A stretch of DNA of 64,000 nt, taken from Ramlibacter sp. Its GTDB lineage: Bacteria > Pseudomonadota > Gammaproteobacteria > Burkholderiales > Burkholderiaceae_C. Below the pieces are notes generated by a model. It searched no databases, had not been told where the DNA came from, and saw only the letters and a program-made list of their open reading frames with translations. A program made the translations under genes and the position numbers. Position 1 is the first letter of the stretch, and every line of letters starts with the position of its first letter. The stretch covers positions 372,001-436,000 of the forward strand of contig JAHBZN010000003.1 in assembly GCA_019635415.1 (NCBI GenBank), written 5' to 3'. Positions 1 through 6,292 of the stretch are shown in pieces.

Positions 1-839
1 CGCCCAGCGGGTGCATCAGGTCGGAGCCCGCGCACACCGCCACCAGGCCGGCCAGCGGACCGTTGTGCACGAAGCCCGGGTCGTTCTTGCCCAGCGCCAG
101 CGCGGCCAGCGTGCCGCCCACCATGGCCATCAGCGAATTGACGGCCACCAGGCCCGAAATCTTGTCGATGGTCTGCGCGCTCATCACGTTGAAGCCGAAC
201 CACCCCACCGTGAGGATCCAGGCGCCCAGCGCCAAAAACGGAATGTTCGATGGCGGATGGGCCGAGATGGCGCCGTCCTTGCGGTAGCGGTTGGCGCGCG
301 CGCCGAGCAGCAGCACCGCGGGCAGCGCCAGCCAGCCCCCCACGGCGTGGACCACCACCGAGCCCGCGAAGTCATGGAACTCGGCGCCCGTGGCGTCCTT
401 GATCCAGGCCTGCACACCGAAATGCTGGTTCCAGACGATGCCCTCGAAGAAGGGGTAGACCAGCCCGACGATCACCGCCGTGGCCAGCAGCTGGGGCCAG
501 AAGCGCGCGCGCTCGGCAATGCCGCCGGAGATGATGGCCGGAATGGCCGCCGCAAAGGTCAGCAGGAAAAAGAACTTCACCAGCTCGTATCCGTTCTTCG
601 CGGCCAGCTGCTCGGCGCCCACAAAAAAATTCGTGCCATAGGCCACGCCATAGCCGACCACGAAGTACACGACGGTGGACACCGAGAAATCCACCAGGAT
701 CTTGACCAGCGCATTGACCTGGTTCTTCTTGCGCACGGTGCCCAGTTCAAGAAAGGCAAAGCCCGCATGCATGGCCAGCACCATGATGCCGCCCAGCAGG
801 ATGAACAGTGCGTCTGAGCCCTGTTTTAGTGCTTCCATA
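1..839 (-). CDS. amtB: ammonium transporter AmtB, 3' end cut by window
   Basis: Inner-membrane channel for ammonium uptake. The reading frame runs leftward from an ATG at 839 to the window edge without a stop, giving about 279 residues of a protein normally near 400. The start MEALKQGSDALFILLGG and the segments HAGFAFLELGTVRKKNQ, FDFAGSVVVH-type (here HDFAGSVVVHAVGGW) and the hydrophobic helices are characteristic of the Amt/Rh family. A clean AGGAG ribosome binding site lies a few bases upstream of the ATG. No signal peptide is expected since this subfamily starts directly with a helix. A glnK partner is not visible in the window and could lie outside it or elsewhere. Family call is secure; the C-terminal part cannot be judged. 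Confidence 0.93.
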
Positions 840-869
840 AACTCCTCTTTGGATAAATTGCTTGTGATT

Positions 870-904
870 GGTGCGTTTTTGGGTGGATTCTGCAAAAACG
901 CACC
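870..904. promoter_or_regulatory. 12-bp inverted repeat in the amtB upstream region
   Basis: GGTGCGTTTTTG at 870-881 is mirrored exactly by CAAAAACGCACC at 893-904, with 11 bases between. It lies 31-65 bases upstream of the amtB ATG, so it is either an operator or a hairpin in the 5' leader. The arms contain GGTGC/GCACC half-sites as in NtrC boxes, and on the minus strand there is a sigma-54-like GG...GC pair, but its spacing is 9 rather than 10 bases, so I do not call a sigma-54 promoter. Confidence 0.5.
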
Positions 905-961
905 ATAAGCAAGCAAGAAATACGCCAGAAGAGTGCGGCCGGTGCGGAGGCCCTGAGCTTC

Positions 962-967
962 TATAAT
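962..967 (+). promoter_or_regulatory. -10 box for the riboswitch/GDT1 transcript
   Basis: A perfect TATAAT hexamer sits about 10-15 bases upstream of the first conserved riboswitch nucleotides, so transcription would start right at the 5' edge of the aptamer. No convincing -35 was picked. Confidence 0.6.
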
Positions 968-976
968 GGCGGCTGT

Positions 977-1127
977 CATTGGGGAGTAGCCTCCCTTCAA
1001 TTCTGAGAGGGGCTTGCGTCAACAGACTTGGGGTGCATCACTGCAGCCCATGGCGCAAGCGGTTGTCCGGACTTGGCGAGACCTTTGACTGCGCAGCCTC
1101 CGTTTTGGCCGGGGATGCCGCGCAGTC
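977..1127 (+). ncRNA. yybP-ykoY manganese riboswitch
   Basis: The stretch contains the hallmark 5' element GGGGAGTAGCC (981-991) and the 3' element GGCGAGACCTTTG (about 1075-1087), the two conserved internal-loop strands that form the metal site in this class. An exact 8-bp stem follows: GACTGCGC (1087-1094) with GCGCAGTC (1120-1127), a likely expression platform lying ahead of the ribosome binding site of the downstream gene. The class is established as a Mn2+ sensor that often controls GDT1/UPF0016 and MntP exporters, and the downstream gene here is a GDT1 family member. Identification is by motif recall, not a covariance search. Confidence 0.85.
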
Positions 1128-1158
1128 AATGGTGTGTCCGTTCCGGCCGGAGTCCTTC

Positions 1159-1722
1159 ATGGAAGCCCTTCTCGTCTCCACCTCCATCGTTGCCCTGGCC
1201 GAAATGGGCGACAAAACCCAGTTGCTTGCCCTGGTGCTGGCCGCGCGGTTCCGCCGCCCCTGGCCCATCGTGCTTGGCATCCTCGTGGCCACGCTGGCCA
1301 ACCACGCGCTCGCGGGCGCGGCCGGCGCCTGGATCACCACCGTGCTGGGGCCGGACGTCTTGCGCTGGGTGCTGGGCGGCTCGTTCCTGGCCATGGCGGC
1401 GTGGATGCTGGTGCCTGACAAGCTGGACGAAGACGAAGCCGCCACGGCGCCGCGCTTTGGCGTGTTCGGCACCACGGTGCTGGCCTTCTTTCTGGCCGAG
1501 ATGGGCGACAAGACGCAGATCGCCACCGTCATGCTCGCCGCGCGCTACGACGCCTATTTCTGGGTGGTGGCCGGCACCACGCTGGGCATGATGCTGGCCA
1601 ACGCACCCGTGGTCTGGCTGGGCGACCGCATCACGCGGCGCGTGCCGATCCAGCTCGTGCACCGCGTCTCGGCGGCCATCTTCGTGGCCCTCGGCGTGCT
1701 CGCGCTGGTGGGCTGGCATTGA
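1159..1722 (+). CDS. GDT1/UPF0016 (TMEM165) family cation exporter, probably for manganese
   Basis: A 187-residue membrane protein with the duplicated family motif: ALAEMGDKTQLLALVLA near residues 13-29 and FLAEMGDKTQIATVMLAARY in the second half, each E-x-G-D-K-T/S at the start of a three-helix repeat. Bacterial members such as MneA export Mn2+. Start ATG 1159 was chosen because MEALL directly precedes the first helix and GGAG lies 5-8 bases upstream; an upstream frame extension covers the riboswitch and is not coding. The yybP-ykoY riboswitch in its leader agrees with induction by excess manganese. Substrate is inferred from family and riboswitch. Confidence 0.92.
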   Translation: MEALLVSTSIVALAEMGDKTQLLALVLAARFRRPWPIVLGILVATLANHALAGAAGAWITTVLGPDVLRWVLGGSFLAMAAWMLVPDKLDEDEAATAPRFGVFGTTVLAFFLAEMGDKTQIATVMLAARYDAYFWVVAGTTLGMMLANAPVVWLGDRITRRVPIQLVHRVSAAIFVALGVLALVGWH

Positions 1723-1728
1723 TATACT
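1723..1728 (+). promoter_or_regulatory. -10 box for the metX leader
   Basis: TATACT begins one base after the stop codon of the GDT1 gene and would start transcription at about 1735, exactly where the SAM-II-like aptamer begins. Confidence 0.5.
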
Positions 1729-1734
1729 GCGGGC

Positions 1735-1790
1735 TCAGCGCCGATTTGCTTCAGCTTGCGGGCGCTCAATAAATTCAGCTAAAGATCGAA
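1735..1790 (+). ncRNA. SAM-II-like riboswitch upstream of metX
   Basis: The order of conserved blocks fits the SAM-II pseudoknot: AGCGCC...GGCGCT forms P1, GATTTG follows its 5' strand, and the 3' side has AATAAATTCAGCTAAAG, the AUAAAU-GCUAAA block that folds back into the loop. SAM-II RNAs are established upstream of metA/metX in proteobacteria and switch expression off when S-adenosylmethionine is abundant. The intrinsic terminator at 1801-1840 lies directly downstream. Recognised by motif, not by a model search. Confidence 0.75.
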
Positions 1791-1800
1791 AGCCCGCCCA

Positions 1801-1840
1801 CCCGGCCTCGTTTTTTAGCGACGCCGGGTTTTTTGTTTTT
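1801..1840 (+). terminator. intrinsic terminator of the metX riboswitch
   Basis: CCCGGC (1801-1806) pairs with GCCGGG (1823-1828) and is followed by TTTTTTGTTTTT. It lies between the aptamer and the metX start at 1857, so it is probably the expression platform. GCGGGC inside the aptamer (1758-1763) can alternatively pair with GCCCGC at about 1792-1797. Confidence 0.8.
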
Positions 1841-1856
1841 GACTGCCTGACTCCTG

Positions 1857-3053
1857 ATGATCGTCACGCCCCAGTTCATGGATTTCAGCGAGCCGCTGGC
1901 GCTGCAAAGCGGCGCGTCCATCCGCGGCTACACGCTGGCCTATGAGACCTATGGCCAGCTCAACGCCGACAAGTCCAACGCGGTGCTGGTCTGCCACGCG
2001 CTGAACGCCTCGCACCACGTGGCGGGCACCTATGCCGGGCAGGACCGCAGCGAAGGCTGGTGGGACAACATGATCGGCCCGGGCAAGCCCGTGGACACCG
2101 ACCGCTTCTTCGTCATCGGCATCAACAACCTGGGCTCGTGCTTCGGCTCCACCGGCCCCATGCACGACAACCCCGACACCGGGCGCGCCTATGGCGCGGA
2201 TTTTCCGGTCGTCACCGTGGAGGACTGGGTCAACGCGCAGGCGCGCCTGCTCGACCGCCTGGGCATCCGCACCCTGGCCGCCGTGATGGGCGGCAGCCTG
2301 GGCGGCATGCAGGCGCTGGGCTGGGCGCTGCAGCACCCGCAGCGCGTGCGCCATGCGGTGGTGATTGCCAGCGCGCCCAACCTCAACGCCGAGAACATCG
2401 CCTTCAATGAAGTGGCGCGCCGCGCCATCGTGACCGACCCGGACTTCCACGGCGGCAACTTCTATGCGCATGGCGTGGTGCCCAAGCGCGGCCTGCGCAT
2501 CGCGCGCATGATCGGCCACATCACCTACCTGAGCGACGACGTGATGAACGAGAAGTTCGGGCGCCAGCTGCGCGAGGGCATCGACCTGAAGTACTCGACC
2601 CAGGACGTGGAGTTCCAGATCGAAAGCTACCTGCGCTACCAGGGCGACAAGTTCAGCGACTACTTCGACGCCAACACCTACCTGCTGATCACGCGCGCGT
2701 TGGATTACTTTGACCCGGCCCGCGCCTTTGGCGGCAATCTCACGCAGGCGCTGGCGCGGGCCACCGCCCGGTTCCTCCTGGTCAGCTTCAGCACTGACTG
2801 GCGCTTCAGCCCGCGGCGCAGCCGCGAAATCGTCAAGGCGCTGCTGGACAACCGCCGCGACGTGGCCTACGCCGAGATCGATGCGCCGCACGGGCACGAC
2901 GCCTTTTTGCTGGAAGACCCGCGCTACCTCAACGTGGTGCGCTCGTACTTTGAAAAAGTATTGAGCGACGCCGGGCCGCCCCAAGGCGCGAAGACCCCCT
3001 CGGGGGGCAGCGCAGCACACGAAGTGGCAAGCGTGGGGGTGGCTTCTTCATGA
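1857..3053 (+). CDS. metX: homoserine O-acyltransferase MetX
   Basis: First committed step of methionine synthesis: transfers an acyl group (acetyl or succinyl) from CoA to homoserine. The 398-residue alpha/beta-hydrolase has the nucleophile elbow [12 protein letters not shown] near residue 145 and the C-terminal Asp/His region [20 protein letters not shown]. The Asn-Ala-Ser-His oxyanion segment CHALNASHH is also present. MetX proteins paired with MetW in proteobacteria are often succinyltransferases, so acyl donor is left open. It overlaps metW by four bases (ATGA). The last 28 residues are unlike the family: they are encoded by a C+G-rich interspersed repeat (2973-3044) that has extended the reading frame. 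Expression is likely controlled by the SAM-II-like leader. Confidence 0.96.
   Translation: MIVTPQFMDFSEPLALQSGASIRGYTLAYETYGQLNADKSNAVLVCHALNASHHVAGTYAGQDRSEGWWDNMIGPGKPVDTDRFFVIGINNLGSCFGSTGPMHDNPDTGRAYGADFPVVTVEDWVNAQARLLDRLGIRTLAAVMGGSLGGMQALGWALQHPQRVRHAVVIASAPNLNAENIAFNEVARRAIVTDPDFHGGNFYAHGVVPKRGLRIARMIGHITYLSDDVMNEKFGRQLREGIDLKYSTQDVEFQIESYLRYQGDKFSDYFDANTYLLITRALDYFDPARAFGGNLTQALARATARFLLVSFSTDWRFSPRRSREIVKALLDNRRDVAYAEIDAPHGHDAFLLEDPRYLNVVRSYFEKVLSDAGPPQGAKTPSGGSAAHEVASVGVASS
2973..3044 (+). repeat. interspersed repeat element forming the metX C-terminal tail
   Basis: A segment with the palindrome CCCCCTCGGGGG (2996-3007) and the flanks GGGCCGCCCCAAGGCG and GAAGTGGCAAGCGTGGGGG. It resembles an intergenic repeat common in Comamonadaceae genomes (from memory). 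Here it is translated as the low-complexity tail [16 protein letters not shown]... of MetX and then runs into the metW start. Confidence 0.55.
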
Positions 3054-3634
3054 GCGATACCGCCACCATGAAATCCATCGCCGCGCTGGTGCCACCGGGC
3101 TCGCGCGTGCTCGACCTGGGCTGCGGCGACGGCGCGTTGCTGGACCTGCTGCAGCGCGAGCGCGGCTGCACCGGCTACGGCATCGAGATCGCCGACGCCA
3201 ATGTGCTGGCCTGCGTGAAGCGCGGCGTCAATGTCATCCAGCTCAACCTCGAGGAGGGGCTGGCCATGTTCGACGACAACTCCTTCGACGTGGTGCTGCA
3301 GATCGACACGCTGCAGCACCTGCGCAACGCCGAAACCATGCTGCGCGAAACCGCGCGCGTGGGCCGCCGCGGCATCGTGGCCTTCCCCAACTTTGCGCAC
3401 TGGCCCAACCGGCTTGCGGTGCTGCGCGGGCGCATGCCCGTGACGCGGCGCCTGCCCTACCAGTGGTACGACACGCCCAACATCCGCGTGGGCACCTTCA
3501 AGGACTTTGAAGTGCTGGCCGGCAAGAACGCGCTGGACATCATTGACGCCTTCGGGCTGCAGGATGGCCGCGAGGTGCGCTGGCTGCCCAACCTGCGGGC
3601 CGCCACGGCGGTGTTCCGCTTCGAGCGCGACTGA
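3050..3634 (+). CDS. metW: methionine biosynthesis protein MetW
   Basis: A 194-residue class I methyltransferase-fold protein required with MetX for homoserine acylation in organisms of this type. The SAM-binding motif [15 protein letters not shown] lies at residues 20-34, and the typical MetW segments [23 protein letters not shown] and [14 protein letters not shown] follow. Full length for the family. It is translationally coupled to metX through a four-base overlap. Its own catalytic reaction is not established; it is thought to activate or stabilise MetX. Confidence 0.96.
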   Translation: MSDTATMKSIAALVPPGSRVLDLGCGDGALLDLLQRERGCTGYGIEIADANVLACVKRGVNVIQLNLEEGLAMFDDNSFDVVLQIDTLQHLRNAETMLRETARVGRRGIVAFPNFAHWPNRLAVLRGRMPVTRRLPYQWYDTPNIRVGTFKDFEVLAGKNALDIIDAFGLQDGREVRWLPNLRAATAVFRFERD

Positions 3635-3640
3635 GATAAC

Positions 3641-3725
3641 ATCCGCCACTCGGGACCTCAGCCTCCCGAATCCTCGCGGATAGACGGTGTCCCGTCCAAG
3701 TGCTGGCAACTCACCCTCTGGAGTT
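3641..3725 (+). ncRNA. structured 5' leader of the rhodanese-chrA operon, candidate cis-regulatory RNA
   Basis: Three nested or successive stems can be read directly. P1: ATCCGC (3641-3646) with GCGGAT (3676-3681). P2 inside it: TCGGGA (3650-3655) with TCCCGA (3664-3669). P3: GACGG (3683-3687) with CCGTC (3692-3696). A fourth, AACTC (3709-3713) with GAGTT (3721-3725), covers the GGAG ribosome binding site (3720-3723) of the rhodanese gene. There is no U-run, so it is not an intrinsic terminator. A -10-like GATAAC at 3635-3640 would start the RNA at P1. Conserved RNA motifs upstream of chromate genes in Burkholderiales have been reported (chrB motifs); I could not verify a match. Confidence 0.5.
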
Positions 3726-3730
3726 TCCTC

Positions 3731-4123
3731 ATGGACACCGCTCGTACTCCCGTATCCGTCATCACCCCCCAGCAACTGGCGGCTCGCCTGGGCCGGACCG
3801 ACGCCCCGCTGCTGCTGGACGTGCGGCGTGAAGCCCGCTTTGCCGAAAGCCCGCGCATGCTGGCCGGCGCCTTGCGCTGCGTGCCCGAGGACGTGGCTGC
3901 CCTGGCCCGCACCCAGGCGCCGCGCGAGGTCGTGGTGTACTGCGTCTATGGCCACGAGGTGGGCGCCGAAGCCGCGGCCACGCTGCGCGCGGCCGGCTGG
4001 CCGGCGCAGATGCTCGCCGGTGGCATTGAAGGGGGAGAAGACGGCGTGGACACGCCCGAAGACATCGCCCAGTGGCGCGCCGTGGCGCTGCCCACCATGC
4101 CCCGCACCGGAGGAGCGCAATGA
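3731..4123 (+). CDS. rhodanese-like domain protein
   Basis: A 130-residue single-domain rhodanese. LLLDVRREARFAES is the N-terminal strand with the conserved Asp/Arg, and VVYCVYGHEVGAEAA is the active-site loop with the presumed persulfide cysteine; the CxxGHE-type loop is typical of the small rhodaneses found beside chromate genes. It overlaps chrA by four bases (ATGA), so the two are translationally coupled. The physiological sulfur substrate is unknown. GGAG seven bases upstream of the ATG is partly paired in the predicted leader hairpin. Confidence 0.88.
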   Translation: MDTARTPVSVITPQQLAARLGRTDAPLLLDVRREARFAESPRMLAGALRCVPEDVAALARTQAPREVVVYCVYGHEVGAEAAATLRAAGWPAQMLAGGIEGGEDGVDTPEDIAQWRAVALPTMPRTGGAQ

Positions 4124-5490
4124 CCGCGCCCCAGACCACCGCCACCGCCATTCCCCTCGGCCAGGCCCTGCGCTTCTGGCTCAAGCTCGGCTTCATCAGC
4201 TTTGGCGGGCCCGCAGGGCAGATCGCCATCATGCACCGCGAGCTGGTGGAAGAGCGCCGCTGGATCAGCGAGCGGCGCTTTCTGCACGCGCTCAACTACT
4301 GCATGCTGCTGCCCGGGCCCGAGGCCCAGCAGCTGGCCACCTACCTGGGCTGGCTGATGCACCGCACCTGGGGCGGCATTGCGGCGGGCGTGCTGTTTGT
4401 GCTGCCTTCGCTGTTCATGCTCGTGGGCCTGAGCTGGGTCTATGTGGCCTGGGGCCACACGCCGCTGGTGGCCGCGTTGTTCTATGGCATCAAGCCCGCC
4501 GTGGCGGCCATCGTGCTACACGCGGTCTGGCGCATTGGCAGCCACACGCTCAAGGCACCGCGCCGCACGCCGCTGCTGTGGGCCGTGGCGCTGCTGAGCT
4601 TTGCGGGGCTGGTGCTGTTCAAGTTGCCGTTCCCGGGGCTGGTGCTGGGGGCGGCGCTTGCGGGCTGGCTGGGCGCGCGCTGGGTGCCCGCGCAGTTTGC
4701 GCCGGCCGCTGCGCACCAATGGGCCGCGCCGCCTGCGCCCGCCGGCCCACCACCGTTGATTGACGACCACACCCCGCCGCCGCCGCATGCGCGCTTCACG
4801 CGCGGGCGGCTGGCCGCGGTGGTGCTGGCGGGCGCGGCGCTGTGGCTGCTGCCCATGGGTCTGCTGGTGGCCACGCGCGGCGCGCACGACACGCTCACGC
4901 AGATGGGCTGGTTCTTTACCAAGGCCGCGCTCATGACCTTTGGCGGCGCCTACGCTGTGCTGCCCTACGTGTTCCAGGGCGCGGTGGAGCATTTCCACTG
5001 GCTCAGCGCCCCGCAGATGATGGACGGCCTGGCGCTGGGCGAGACCACCCCCGGCCCGCTCATCATGGTGGTGGCCTATGTGGGCTTTGTGGGCGGCTGG
5101 GCGCGCCAGGTGCTGGGGCCGGACCTGCTATTCATGGGGGCGGCGCTGGCGGCGACGGTGGTCACGTGGTTCACCTTTTTGCCATCGTTCGTGTTCATTC
5201 TGGCGGGCGGCCCGCTGGTGGAATCCACCCACGGCCGGCCGGCCTTCACCGCGCCGCTGACCGCCATCACTGCGGCCGTGGTGGGCGTCATGGCCAGTCT
5301 TGCTCTGTTTTTTATAGCGCAAGTGGTCCAGTTGGCAAGGGCTCCAGGCGTTTTTGGCTTGAAAGTGGACGCGCCGGCGCTGTTGCTCATGGTTCTGGCC
5401 ACGGTGGCGCTGTTTCGCTTCAAGGTGGGCGTGATCCCGCTGATTGCCGGCTGCGCTATCCTCGGCGCGACAACCCGGTTTCTTGTATGA
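4120..5490 (+). CDS. chrA: chromate transporter ChrA (two CHR domains)
   Basis: A 456-residue inner-membrane protein of the CHR superfamily; long members with two homologous halves mediate chromate efflux. The N-terminal half has GFISFGGPAGQIAIMHREL, then CMLLPGPEAQQLATYLGW; the second half repeats this as ALMTFGGAYAVLPYVFQ and LGETTPGPLIMVVAYVGFVGGW. The start MTAPQTTATAI at 4120 was chosen because it overlaps the rhodanese stop. The distal part, encoded by 5300-5364, is a captured copy of an interspersed repeat (see repeat entry): it replaces the usual periplasmic/cytoplasmic loop with SLALFFIAQVVQLARAPGVF without breaking the frame. The following gntR-type gene overlaps by four bases. Confidence 0.93.
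   Translation: MTAPQTTATAIPLGQALRFWLKLGFISFGGPAGQIAIMHRELVEERRWISERRFLHALNYCMLLPGPEAQQLATYLGWLMHRTWGGIAAGVLFVLPSLFMLVGLSWVYVAWGHTPLVAALFYGIKPAVAAIVLHAVWRIGSHTLKAPRRTPLLWAVALLSFAGLVLFKLPFPGLVLGAALAGWLGARWVPAQFAPAAAHQWAAPPAPAGPPPLIDDHTPPPPHARFTRGRLAAVVLAGAALWLLPMGLLVATRGAHDTLTQMGWFFTKAALMTFGGAYAVLPYVFQGAVEHFHWLSAPQMMDGLALGETTPGPLIMVVAYVGFVGGWARQVLGPDLLFMGAALAATVVTWFTFLPSFVFILAGGPLVESTHGRPAFTAPLTAITAAVVGVMASLALFFIAQVVQLARAPGVFGLKVDAPALLLMVLATVALFRFKVGVIPLIAGCAILGATTRFLV
5300..5364 (+). repeat. interspersed repeat copy inside chrA
   Basis: TTGCTCTG-N6-ATAGC-N4-GTGGTCC-N4-GGCAAGGGCTCCA-N5-TTTTGGCTTGAAA. The same blocks in the same order and spacing occur between genes at 39591-39656, 61827-61892 and (inverted) 55725-55790. 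In chrA it is read through in frame. Confidence 0.75.
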
Positions 5491-6263
5491 CAACTTCCTT
5501 CACCCCCGTGACCAGTGGCGCCCGCCTGTCTGACCAGGTGGCGCAGCAGCTCGCGGCGCAGATCAAGGCCGGCGGCCTGGCGCCCGGCGACAAGCTGCCG
5601 CCCGAGGCACGGCTGGTGGAGCAGTTCAAGGTCAGCCGCACCGTGGTGCGCGAGGCCGTGTCGCGCCTCAAGTCGCTCGGGCTGGTGGACTCGCGCCAGG
5701 GCAGCGGCGTGTATGTGAACGCCAGCCAGCCCTTCTCGCCGCTGAACTTTGACGCCAAACACGCCGACTCGCGCAGCGCCGTGGTGCAGATGGTGGAGGT
5801 GCGCCGCGCGCTGGAGGCCGAGGCCGCCATGCTGGCCGCGCAGCGTCGCACGGCAGCCGACATCAAGCGCATCCGCAAAGCCGTGCAGGCGCTGGACAAG
5901 GCCATGGCCATGGGCGCCGACGGCGTGGAGGAAGACGTGCGCTTTCACCGCAGCATTGCCGAGGCCGCGCACAACCCCTTCCTCATGGGCACGCTGGACT
6001 ACCTGGCGCAGTTCATGCGCGGCGCCATCAGCGTCACGCGCGCCAACGAGGCGCGCCGCGAAGACTTCAGCACCCAGGTGCGCGGCGAGCACGCCGCCAT
6101 TGCCGCCGCCATCGAGGCCGGCGACCCCGCCAAGGCCCGCCAGGCCGCCGGCCGCCACATGCACAACGCCATCCGGCGGATTGAAAACGCCGACCCGGCG
6201 TTCTGGTCGCAGGAGGGCGAGAGGTTGGCGCAGCCGTTGGTGAGCGGGGTGTTGAAGAGCTAA
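5487..6263 (+). CDS. GntR/FadR-subfamily transcriptional regulator
   Basis: A 258-residue regulator with an N-terminal winged helix (residues about 12-75: LSDQVAQQLAAQIKAGGL, LPPEARLVEQFKVSRTVVRE, LGLVDSRQGSGVYV) and an all-helical FCD ligand domain (about 95-235) that contains the metal/ligand-binding pattern EEDVRFHRSIAEAAHN and a late HMHNAI histidine. The start overlaps the chrA stop (ATGA). Its effector is unknown; being cotranscribed with chrA suggests either chance operon capture or control of a neighbouring catabolic gene. It is the last gene before the CRISPR array, whose terminal degenerate repeat begins 30 bases downstream. Confidence 0.9.
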   Translation: MTTSFTPVTSGARLSDQVAQQLAAQIKAGGLAPGDKLPPEARLVEQFKVSRTVVREAVSRLKSLGLVDSRQGSGVYVNASQPFSPLNFDAKHADSRSAVVQMVEVRRALEAEAAMLAAQRRTAADIKRIRKAVQALDKAMAMGADGVEEDVRFHRSIAEAAHNPFLMGTLDYLAQFMRGAISVTRANEARREDFSTQVRGEHAAIAAAIEAGDPAKARQAAGRHMHNAIRRIENADPAFWSQEGERLAQPLVSGVLKS

Positions 6264-6292
6264 GCGATTGACACCCGGATCTCCATGGGGAG

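Noticed and set aside
888..906. Sigma-54 promoter for amtB on the minus strand (TGGTGCGTTTTTGCA)
   Set aside because: GG and GC are separated by 9 rather than 10 bases, a spacing that sigma-54 does not usually tolerate. The arms are better explained by the 12-bp inverted repeat.
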